NCBI GenBank assembly: GCA_963713355.1
Contig: CAVQLK010000010.1
Span: 124,001-188,000 of the forward strand
Direction of reading: 5' to 3'
DNA: 64,000 nucleotides
Source of the DNA: FEN-1219 sp963713355
GTDB lineage: Bacteria; Pseudomonadota; Gammaproteobacteria; Steroidobacterales; Rariloculaceae
Shown here: piece after piece, positions 18,049 to 25,288 of the stretch
Layout of the letters: the number at the start of each line of letters is the position of its first letter
Position numbering within the stretch: position 1 is the stretch's first letter
Translations under genes and position numbers: made by a program
The notes under the pieces: generated by a model
Databases searched by the model: none
The model's input: the letters and a program-made list of their open reading frames with translations, nothing else
Told to the model about the DNA's origin: nothing

Positions 18049-18123
18049 GGGGACAGATCTATTCTGCGCACAAATCGGCAAAAAGCGGGCAGATCCGTTT
18101 GCGCAGAAAATAGATCTGTCCCC
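18049..18123. repeat. 75-bp imperfect palindrome with GGGGACAGATCTATT ends (REP/MITE-like)
   Basis: The left arm at 18049-18070 (GGGGACAGATCTATT then CTGCGCA) is the reverse complement of the right arm at 18100-18123 except for a two-base bulge. The centre is about 29 bases. It lies between the terminator of the small gene and the 3' end of greB, so it is intergenic. Palindromes with GGGGACAG ends are, from memory, typical of repeats mobilised by REP-associated IS200-like transposases; no such transposase is in the window and no second copy was seen. Three GGCGGA units sit just to its left (about 18022-18047). Confidence 0.75.
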
Positions 18124-18133
18124 TCTTCACAGC

Positions 18134-18628
18134 TCACGCGTACCGAACGCCGGTGAGCTCGTAACTCCGCTCGCCTTCGGGTGTGCGCACGGCGATCTCC
18201 GCGCCCAAGCTCTTGCCGAGCACGGCGCGTCCGAGCGGCGAGTCGACGCTGATGTAATCGGCGGCGAAGTCGATGTCGTCGGGGCCAACGAGCCGGTACT
18301 CGTGCTTGCCGTCGTCCGATGCGAGCTCGAACCAGGCGCCGAAGAATACCTTGCTCGTGTCGCTCGGCCGCTGATCGACGACGCGGACAGCGGCGAGACG
18401 TTTGCGCAGATATCGCACACGCCGATCGATCTCGGCGAGTTGCTTCTTGCCGTAGATGTACTCCGCGTTCTCGGAACGATCGCCTTGCGCAGCAGCTTCC
18501 GCGACGGCGCGCGTGACGGCGGGCCGCTTGATGCGCCACAGCTCGTCGAGCTCACGCTTGAGCCGCGCTGCGCCTTCCGGCGTGATGTATTTCGCACTCG
18601 GCGGCGGCGGTGCGCGATACCGGCCCAT
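18134..18628 (-). CDS. greB: Transcript cleavage factor GreB
   Basis: A 164-residue Gre factor. The N-terminal coiled coil includes ITPEGAARLKRELDELWRIKRP and QGDRSENAEYIYGKKQLAEIDRRVRYL, with the acidic tip motif GDRSEN that enters the RNA polymerase secondary channel. The C-terminal FKBP-like domain has KVFFGAWFEL and YISVDSPLGRAVLGKSLG. WFGAW-type spacing and the RRVRYL block favour GreB over GreA. It rescues backtracked polymerase by stimulating RNA cleavage. The start at 18628 (MGRYRAPPPPS) is inferred; an upstream start is possible but would overlap the promoter region of the divergent lipA. Confidence 0.92.
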   Translation of the reverse strand: MGRYRAPPPPSAKYITPEGAARLKRELDELWRIKRPAVTRAVAEAAAQGDRSENAEYIYGKKQLAEIDRRVRYLRKRLAAVRVVDQRPSDTSKVFFGAWFELASDDGKHEYRLVGPDDIDFAADYISVDSPLGRAVLGKSLGAEIAVRTPEGERSYELTGVRYA

Positions 18629-18687
18629 AACACCCCATTCGCCCGGCGTGCGATACTCATCGCACACCTCCGATCTTACCAAGCACG

Positions 18688-19674
18688 ATGACCGAGTTCC
18701 GCGGCATTCCGGTCGTGACGACGGGTGCTAAGTACCAAACCGAGCAGGGCTTCGCCGCCATCAAGAATGGCGTGAAGGCGCGTGCGGACCGGCAGCAAAC
18801 GCCGCGTGAGCGGAAGCCGCCATGGCTCAAGGCGCGCGTGCCCACCGGCGAACGCTTCGAACGCTTGCGCGCGACCGTGCGCGAGCACCGGCTCGCCACG
18901 GTGTGCGAGGAATCGATCTGCCCAAACATCGGTGAGTGCTGGAACAACGGCACTGCGACGATCATGCTGATGGGCAAGGTGTGCACGCGCGCGTGTCAGT
19001 TCTGCGCCGTCGACACCGGCAATCCACACGGCTGGCTCGACAGGGATGAAGTCGCGAACTCGGCGCGCACCGTGGAGCTCATGGGCCTCCGCTACGTCGT
19101 TCTGACGTCCGTCGATCGCGACGACTTGCGCGACGGCGGCGCACGCCACTACGCGGATTGTATCCGCGCGATCAAAGTCCGGTGCCCGCAGACGGCCGTC
19201 GAGGCGTTGACGCCGGACTTCGCCGGCAACCTTGCGGACGTCGCGACCGTCGTCGATTCCGGCGTGGACGTGTTCGCGCAGAATCTCGAGACCGTCGAGC
19301 GCCTCACGGGCAAAGTCCGCGACGCGCGCGCCGGCTACCGGCAAACGCTCGACGTGCTCGCTTTCGCAAAGAGGCATCGAGCCGGCGTCCTGACGAAGTC
19401 GAGCGTCATGCTGGGGCTTGGTGAGACAGAAGACGAGATCGCCGCGGCGCTCGGCGATTTGAAGCAAGCCGCAGTCGATATCGTGACGTTCGGCCAGTAC
19501 CTGCGGCCGACGCCGAACCATTTGCCCGTAGAGCGCTACGTCACGCCGGCCGAGTTCGAGCGCTATCGCACATTCGGGCTCGAGCTCGGTTTCCTCGAGG
19601 TCGTCGCGGGCCCGCTCGTTCGCTCGAGCTACCGAGCGGACCGCGTGTTCGAGAAGAACAACGTCGGGCTCTGA
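18688..19674 (+). CDS. lipA: Lipoyl synthase
   Basis: A 328-residue radical-SAM enzyme that inserts two sulfurs into protein-bound octanoyl groups to give lipoyl-E2/H proteins. Both iron-sulfur sites are complete: the auxiliary cluster Cys at 73, 78 and 84 (CEESICPNIGEC) and the radical-SAM CxxxCxxC at 99, 103 and 106 (CTRACQFC). The C-terminal RSSYRAD carries the Ser that also ligates the auxiliary cluster. Divergent from greB with about 60 bases between starts. lipB, a frequent partner, is not beside it; sohB follows six bases later. Confidence 0.97.
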   Translation: MTEFRGIPVVTTGAKYQTEQGFAAIKNGVKARADRQQTPRERKPPWLKARVPTGERFERLRATVREHRLATVCEESICPNIGECWNNGTATIMLMGKVCTRACQFCAVDTGNPHGWLDRDEVANSARTVELMGLRYVVLTSVDRDDLRDGGARHYADCIRAIKVRCPQTAVEALTPDFAGNLADVATVVDSGVDVFAQNLETVERLTGKVRDARAGYRQTLDVLAFAKRHRAGVLTKSSVMLGLGETEDEIAAALGDLKQAAVDIVTFGQYLRPTPNHLPVERYVTPAEFERYRTFGLELGFLEVVAGPLVRSSYRADRVFEKNNVGL

Positions 19675-19680
19675 GCAAAA

Positions 19681-20664
19681 GTGAGCGAGTTCCTCGCGGC
19701 ATACGGCCTGTTTCTCGCGGAGCTTGCGACGTTCGCACTGGTGCTTCTCCTGATCGTCGTCCTCGTCGCGTCGTCGCGACGCCGCGGGCACGCGGAAGGG
19801 CTCGTCGTCGAGCACCTGAATCGTCAGTTCGAGGACTCTGCCGACGGCTTGAGGCTCGCCATCGAGGGCAAGGGACGCTACAAGAAAGCCGTGAAGGCGC
19901 GCCAGAAGGAGCGCAAGCGCGAGGACAAGGCGCGCGCGAAGGCCGAGAGCACGAAGCCGCGTCTGTACGTTCTCGACTTCAAGGGCGATCTGCGCGCGAG
20001 CGCCGTGACCTCGTTGCGCGAGGAAGTCTCGGCCGTGTTGCGCGTCGCGAAGACCGGAGAACGCGTGCTGCTGCGGCTCGAAAACTCCGGCGGCACCGTC
20101 CACGAGCACGGCCTCGCCGCCTCGCAGCTCACGCGCTTGAAGCGGCACGGCCTCACGCTGCTCGTCGCCGTCGACAAGGTCGCGGCGAGCGGCGGGTATC
20201 TCATGGCCTGCGTCGCCGATCGGCTGATCGCGGCGCCGTTCGCGATCGTCGGCTCCATCGGCGTGCTCGCGCAACTGCCGAATTTCCATCGCATGCTCGA
20301 GGAGAAAGGCATCGACTTCGAGCAGATCACGGCGGGGCGCCACAAGCGGACGCTGACGATGTTCGGCGAGAACACCGACGAGGGCCGCGCGAAGCTCAAG
20401 GAACAGGTCGAAGAGATCCACGAGCTGTTCAAGAACCAGATTCGCGAGCACCGGCCACAAGTCGACATCGAGCGTGTCGCCACGGGCGAGCACTGGTACG
20501 GCGTGCGAGCGCTCGAGCTCAACCTCGTCGACGAGATCAAGACGAGCGACGACGTCTTACTCGAGGCGGCCTCAGATCACGATCTCTATCACATCGCCTA
20601 CAAGCGGCGGCGAAAGTGGCAGGAGCGCTTTTTCGGAGGCGCCGAGAGTCTGCTGATGCGCTGA
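19681..20664 (+). CDS. sohB: Signal peptide peptidase-like S49 protease SohB
   Basis: A 327-residue inner-membrane serine protease. It has an N-terminal membrane helix (about residues 8-31), a basic charged linker (KKAVKARQKERKREDKARAK), then the SppA/ClpP-like domain. The catalytic Ser lies in VAASGGYLMACVAD and the putative general-base Lys in ITAGRHKRTLTMFGEN. The Lys/Arg-rich linker and single domain are typical of SohB rather than the doubled SppA. The GTG start lies six bases after lipA, so they may be co-transcribed. It probably degrades membrane-inserted or misfolded envelope peptides. Confidence 0.9.
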   Translation: MSEFLAAYGLFLAELATFALVLLLIVVLVASSRRRGHAEGLVVEHLNRQFEDSADGLRLAIEGKGRYKKAVKARQKERKREDKARAKAESTKPRLYVLDFKGDLRASAVTSLREEVSAVLRVAKTGERVLLRLENSGGTVHEHGLAASQLTRLKRHGLTLLVAVDKVAASGGYLMACVADRLIAAPFAIVGSIGVLAQLPNFHRMLEEKGIDFEQITAGRHKRTLTMFGENTDEGRAKLKEQVEEIHELFKNQIREHRPQVDIERVATGEHWYGVRALELNLVDEIKTSDDVLLEAASDHDLYHIAYKRRRKWQERFFGGAESLLMR

Positions 20665-20741
20665 CGATTATGTAGAAGCATTGCCCTCGCCGCGGGACGG
20701 CTCGGGCATACTCGCTGCGACATCCGCGAACAACAACGACC

Positions 20742-21413
20742 ATGAGGATGCTCGAGTCCCGCTGCCTGTGGCGCGTAGCCGCGCTGCTGCTATGTTTGCC
20801 GCTCGGTGTCCGTGGACAAGAGGACGCCGGCGGCGCGCGTGTTTCTTCGTTCAGCCGGTCGGCCGCCGTGACTCGCGAGGGACTTACGCTGGGGCGCGTC
20901 GATGCGGATCACGACGACGGCTATCTCTACCGCTTGCCGTATGGCGACGGAGTGAGCTTTCCGATCATTCAGGGCTACGGCGCTAAGCTCAGTCATCGCG
21001 GCGCGGAGCGCTTCACGCTCGACTTCGGAATGCCCGTCGGCACGCCCGTGCATGCGGCCCGCGACGGTGTCGTCGTGCTCATCGAGGACTCGCACGAGGC
21101 GGGATGTGCCCGCGAGGACTGTGGGCGGTTCGCCAACTTCGTTGTCGTGCTCCACCCCGACGGCACCACGGGAGAGTACTTCCACCTCGAGCGCGGCAGC
21201 GTGCAAGTCCGGGCCGGGCAAAGCGTCGCGCGTGGGGAGTGGCTCGCCCGCTCGGGCAACACCGGGTTCAGCACGGCCCCGCATTTGCACTTCGGCGTCT
21301 ATCGGACGGGCCGCGACCAAACGACGGAGTCCCTCGCCGTGCGCTTTACGACGCGCCGCGGCGCCGTCGGTGCCCCGCGCAGCGGCGCTCGCTATTTGAA
21401 TCCGCTCGACTGA
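20742..21413 (+). CDS. M23-family peptidoglycan peptidase (LytM domain), exported
   Basis: A 223-residue exported protein with signal peptide LWRVAALLLCLPLGVRG. The LytM fold starts at SHRGAERFTLDFGMPVGTPVHAARDGVVV, where the His and Asp zinc ligands fall, and ends with the second zinc motif HLHFGVY. This architecture cleaves peptide cross-links in peptidoglycan, or in degenerate members activates amidases; here the ligands appear present. A Cys pair (GCAREDC) sits in a loop between the motifs and may form a disulfide. It belongs to an envelope-maintenance series with sohB upstream and an L,D-transpeptidase downstream. Confidence 0.85.
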   Translation: MRMLESRCLWRVAALLLCLPLGVRGQEDAGGARVSSFSRSAAVTREGLTLGRVDADHDDGYLYRLPYGDGVSFPIIQGYGAKLSHRGAERFTLDFGMPVGTPVHAARDGVVVLIEDSHEAGCAREDCGRFANFVVVLHPDGTTGEYFHLERGSVQVRAGQSVARGEWLARSGNTGFSTAPHLHFGVYRTGRDQTTESLAVRFTTRRGAVGAPRSGARYLNPLD

Positions 21414-21504
21414 CGTTCGAGCTGTCGCCGCCTGCCTACAAGGCGGTGCAAACGGCCGCGTTCGGTATACTCATCGATAACGAAGGTAAGCCGACCCACC
21501 GCCT

Positions 21505-22668
21505 ATGAATCGTTGCGATCTCCGTGCCGCTCTGCGGAAGTCGATGTGTCTTGCCGCCACGGCATCGTTGCTCGGCGGCTGCTCGTTGCTGATGCCGCCG
21601 CAGGGCTCCGTGGGCCCGCCGGTCAGCGAGGCACCGCCGGCGCCAAACCCCGCAGCGCCGCGCCTTGCCCCCGTCGAGACAAGGCACTTCGAGCTCGCGG
21701 AGGGCCAGGAGCTCGTCGGCGAGACGCAGGTGCTGTTCGCGCGCTACGAGAACACGTTCTCCGCGATCGGGCGCCAGTACAACCTCGGGTACGAGGAGAT
21801 GCGAACCGCGAACCCGGGAGTCGATCAGTGGCTGCCCGGCGAAGGCACGCCGATCTACCTGCCAACGCAAACCATCCTCCCTGAGACGCCGCGTCACGGC
21901 ATCGTCGTCAACGTGCCCGCCATGCGGCTCTACTACTTCGAGAAGGTCAAGCCGGCCAAGGCCGGCGATCCCGAGATCGTCAAGGTTTCCACGCATCCGA
22001 TCGGCATCGGCGTCGAGGGCTGGGCCACGCCATTCGGGGAGGGAAAGGTCACAGGAAAGGCGCGCGATCCCGTATGGTACGTGCCGGCCTCGATCCGCAA
22101 GGAGCATGCCGAGCGCGGCGATCCGCTGCCGAGCATCGTGCCGCCCGGCCCCGACAATCCGCTCGGCGCGTACGCGATGACGCTGTCGCTGCCGGGTTAC
22201 CTGATTCACGGCACGAACAAGCCGGCCGGCGTCGGCATGCGCTCGAGCCACGGCTGCATTCGCCTGTATCCCGAGGATATCGAGGCGCTGTTCTCGCGCG
22301 TCGCGCGCGGCACCGAGGTGCGGCTCGTCAACCAGCCCGTGGTGGCGGGTTGGCGCGACGGCCAGCTCTACCTCGAGGTCCATCCGCCGCTTGCAGAGGA
22401 GCAGCACGATCTCGTCGCGGAGGCCGATGCCGCGCTGAACCGCGCGCTCGAGAGGGCCGGCGCCGCAGCCGCGGTCGTCACGATCGACCGCGCCGCCATC
22501 GAAAAGATCGTCGCCGAGCAACGCGGCATGCCGCTGCCCGTGCTGCGCGGGAATCGCTCGCTCGAGCAGTATCTCGCGAGCGCGCGCATCGTCGAGAACA
22601 CCGTTCCGATCGCAGTCGCCGAGGAAACGGCGCGGCTCGCGGAGCCGGTCGTGAATTCCAGCCCCTGA
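21505..22668 (+). CDS. L,D-transpeptidase (YkuD/ErfK-YbiS type) lipoprotein
   Basis: A 387-residue lipoprotein. A signal peptide with lipobox LGGC is followed by a Pro-rich linker, then a LysM-like segment (NTFSAIGRQYNLGYEEMRTANPGVDQWLPGEGTPIYLP), then the YkuD catalytic domain with HGTNKPAGVGM and the active-site motif SSHGCIRLYPED containing the nucleophilic Cys. The domain order matches E. coli ErfK/YbiS-type enzymes, which attach Braun lipoprotein or make 3-3 cross-links in peptidoglycan. The tail after residue 300 is helical and unrecognised. A TATACT hexamer at 21466-21471 may be its -10 box. A cell-wall role is secure; the specific reaction is not. Confidence 0.9.
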   Translation: MNRCDLRAALRKSMCLAATASLLGGCSLLMPPQGSVGPPVSEAPPAPNPAAPRLAPVETRHFELAEGQELVGETQVLFARYENTFSAIGRQYNLGYEEMRTANPGVDQWLPGEGTPIYLPTQTILPETPRHGIVVNVPAMRLYYFEKVKPAKAGDPEIVKVSTHPIGIGVEGWATPFGEGKVTGKARDPVWYVPASIRKEHAERGDPLPSIVPPGPDNPLGAYAMTLSLPGYLIHGTNKPAGVGMRSSHGCIRLYPEDIEALFSRVARGTEVRLVNQPVVAGWRDGQLYLEVHPPLAEEQHDLVAEADAALNRALERAGAAAAVVTIDRAAIEKIVAEQRGMPLPVLRGNRSLEQYLASARIVENTVPIAVAEETARLAEPVVNSSP

Positions 22669-22705
22669 GCCCGCGGCGGGCGCGCGCGCCGCGCCCCGCG
22701 ACGGC

Positions 22706-23374
22706 ATGATTCCGATCCGCGACGACAATCCCGTTCGCGGCCTGCCCGTCGCCACGGTTTTCTTGATCCTCGCCTGCATGGGGGCATATCTGTGGCAGCT
22801 GTCGCTGCCGCCCCAAGCGCGGCTCGAGGCGACGACCTTGCTCGGATTCATACCGGGCGTGCTGTTCGGCTATGCGCGCATCGAGGGCGATCCGTGGATC
22901 TCGCCGGCGGGCGCGATCTTCACTGCGATGTTTCTGCACGGCGGGTTCTTTCATCTCGCCGGCAACATGCTCTATCTGTGGATCTTCGGGGACAACATCG
23001 AAGATCGCGTCGGCCGCGGCCGCTTCGTCGCGTTCTACCTGATCTGCGGCGCGCTCGCAGCGCTTTGTCAGGCGCTGCCCGACCTGCGCTCGACGGTACC
23101 CATGGTCGGGGCAAGTGGCGCAGTGTCGGGCGTGCTCGGCGCGTACTTTGTGCTCTACCCGCGCGCGCGCGTGCTCCTCGCGATGCCGTTCATGCTGGCG
23201 CGCGTTCCGGTGCTCGTCATGCTCGGCTTGTGGTTTGGGGGCCAGCTCGCGCGCTCGATGCTGATCGAGCCCGGCGCCGTCGGCGTCGCGTTCGCGGCGC
23301 ATATCGGCGGCTTCGTCGGCGGCGCCATCCTCGTCCGCTGGTTTCTTCGCGAGCGACGAAAACGGCCGGACTGA
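22706..23374 (+). CDS. Rhomboid-family intramembrane serine protease
   Basis: A 222-residue polytopic membrane protein. Family hallmarks are present: HGGFFHLAGNMLYLWIFGDNIEDRVG (the HxxxN region), the catalytic Ser in GASGAVSGVLGAYF, and the catalytic His in AAHIGGFVGG. The six-helix core is complete. Rhomboids cut single-pass membrane proteins within the bilayer. It starts 37 bases after the L,D-transpeptidase and may share its transcript. The substrate is unknown. The next gene, a tail sheath, has its own possible -10 element. Confidence 0.93.
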   Translation: MIPIRDDNPVRGLPVATVFLILACMGAYLWQLSLPPQARLEATTLLGFIPGVLFGYARIEGDPWISPAGAIFTAMFLHGGFFHLAGNMLYLWIFGDNIEDRVGRGRFVAFYLICGALAALCQALPDLRSTVPMVGASGAVSGVLGAYFVLYPRARVLLAMPFMLARVPVLVMLGLWFGGQLARSMLIEPGAVGVAFAAHIGGFVGGAILVRWFLRERRKRPD

Positions 23375-23514
23375 CAACTCGTCGACAACTGCTCCGGCAA
23401 TTGCTCTCCTGCATTGCCGTACCTCGGGCATCCATGCCCTCGTCGACATTGCGGTGCTGCAAGCGTCGATGACGGCGGCTATGATGCACGCGTTCCTCCG
23501 CAGCGCGGGCTTCA

Positions 23515-25074
23515 ATGGCGTCCGAACCTGTCGACTTGAGCTCCGGCGCAGATCCGGGTCATCACGGCGCAGATGTCATCCCGATCGTTTCTCCCACCAT
23601 CGTAGCGTTCATCGGTCGCACGGAGCGCGGGCCGTTGAACGAGCCCGTGGCCGTGAAGGCCTTCGAAGAGTTCAGCCGTGTCTTCGGCGGCCACACGTCG
23701 CTCAGCTTCGTCTCGCTGGCCGTGCAGCACTTCTTCTGGCACGGCGGTGAGGCCGCCGTCGTCGTCCGCGTGGCGAATCGTGCGACTCGTGCGACGCTCG
23801 ACGTTCCCGCCGGGCGAGGAGAAATCCTGCGCCTGCAGGCGCGCCAGCCCGGCAGCCGCGAGCACCTACGCGTGTCCGTCGACTACGACCGCGTCGAGCG
23901 GACTCCCGACAAGTTCAACCTGGTGATCCAACGCGTGTCGCGCGCCGGCTCGCAGCTCGTCGACGACCAGGAGGTCTTCGACGGATTGTCCATGGACCCG
24001 ACGGACGAGCGCTTCATCGTCGACGCGCTGCACGACTCCGAGCTCGTGCGCCTCGTCGGGCCTCTACCGACCTACCGGCCCGCCGCGACGGCGCCCGCGC
24101 ATCCCGGCCAGCCGATTCCATATATAACCGTCAAGCAAGCGGGCGCCGACGGTGAGGAGCTCACCGACTACGATGTCATCGGCTCGAACGCCGAAGGCAC
24201 GGGCTTGTTCGCGCTCGATCGCTGCGAACGTATCGATCTCGTCTGCGTGCCGTCGCCGCCGGAGCGAGATTTGGGCAGCACGAGCTTCCTCGCGGCGACG
24301 CGCTACTGCGAGCGGCGGCGCGCGCTGCTCGTCTGGGATCCTCCATGGGCGTGGACGAGTCCCGACTCGGCCGTTCTTGGCCTGCGCGCCTCGGGACAGG
24401 CGAGCCGGCACGCCGTGACGTATTTCCCACGCGTGCGGCCGCGAGGCGATCTCGGCCGCTACGCATCCGGCTTGCCGGCTTGCGGCATCGTCGCGGGCAT
24501 GCTCGCGCGCTGCGATCAGGCCGGCGTCTGGCATCGCATGCCGCCCGTCGACACGACGCTCAAGGGCGGGCTCGCGCCGCTCGCAGAAGTCGGGCGGGCG
24601 CAGGCCGCGACGCTGCAACGTATGGGCGTCAACACGTTCGCTCGGCTACTGCCGGGCGTCGCGGCGCTGCAAGGCAACATGACCTTCGCAGGATCGACGA
24701 CCGTCGATTCGCTGTGGCAGAGCTTGAGCGCGAGCCGACTTGCCGCGTTCATCGTGCGCTCGATCGAGTCCGAGACGCGGTGGGTGTTCACGGCGGAGCA
24801 GCCCGACCAGCTCGCGGCCGACCTCGAGCGGCAAGTCTGGGTGTTTCTATCGCGGTTGAAGCAGCACGGAGCGTTCGCGGGTGCGACGGCCGATCAGGCG
24901 TTTTTCGTCCGCACGAGCGCGGGGGGCGACGCGCACGACATCACGATCGCGCTGCGCATCGGCTTTGCGCCGCGCGCGCCGAGGGAGTTCGTGACCTACG
25001 ACTTCCGCTACCACGCCGCGAGCCTCACGACAGAGGTGCGGCCCGTGCGCGACGCGGAGCGGCATCTCGGGTAG
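23515..25074 (+). CDS. Phage-type contractile tail sheath protein, isolated
   Basis: A 519-residue protein with the layout of contractile tail sheath proteins. The N-terminal signature PIVSPTIVAFIGRTERGPLNEPVAVKAF is followed by FSRVFGGHTSLSFVSLAVQHFFWHGGEAAVVVRV. The central subtilisin-like insertion domain contains LVCVPSPP and the segment ACGIVAGMLARCDQAGVWHRMPP, the sheath equivalent of PPSGHVAGVYAR. The C-terminal domain LAADLERQVWVFLSRLKQHGAFAG and IGFAPRAPREFV would make the handshake strands. No tube, baseplate, chaperone, holin or ATPase gene lies on either side; the neighbours are a rhomboid protease and a 5-oxoprolinase. A TATGAT hexamer at 23480-23485 could be its -10 box. It may be a domesticated or relict gene. 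Confidence 0.85.
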   Translation: MASEPVDLSSGADPGHHGADVIPIVSPTIVAFIGRTERGPLNEPVAVKAFEEFSRVFGGHTSLSFVSLAVQHFFWHGGEAAVVVRVANRATRATLDVPAGRGEILRLQARQPGSREHLRVSVDYDRVERTPDKFNLVIQRVSRAGSQLVDDQEVFDGLSMDPTDERFIVDALHDSELVRLVGPLPTYRPAATAPAHPGQPIPYITVKQAGADGEELTDYDVIGSNAEGTGLFALDRCERIDLVCVPSPPERDLGSTSFLAATRYCERRRALLVWDPPWAWTSPDSAVLGLRASGQASRHAVTYFPRVRPRGDLGRYASGLPACGIVAGMLARCDQAGVWHRMPPVDTTLKGGLAPLAEVGRAQAATLQRMGVNTFARLLPGVAALQGNMTFAGSTTVDSLWQSLSASRLAAFIVRSIESETRWVFTAEQPDQLAADLERQVWVFLSRLKQHGAFAGATADQAFFVRTSAGGDAHDITIALRIGFAPRAPREFVTYDFRYHAASLTTEVRPVRDAERHLG

Positions 25075-25288
25075 CGCTCACGGGTCTCGCCCTACTGTCT
25101 ATCCGTTCGTCCAAAGCGCCCCGAGCTCGAGCTCGATGGCGTCGAAGGGCTCGGCCCGAACGTTCGCTCGGCCCTCGTGCTTCGCGAGCAACGACCATTG
25201 CGGCCGCGATGGAAAGGGCCGCCCAGCTCGCATCACCTAGCGGCGATGTCGCGCCCAATGCAGTCAACGCGCGGATTGTGGACTTCCT

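Noticed and set aside
23375..25288. Prophage or T6SS remnant around the sheath gene
   Set aside because: No other structural, lysis, regulatory or integration gene is present on either side.
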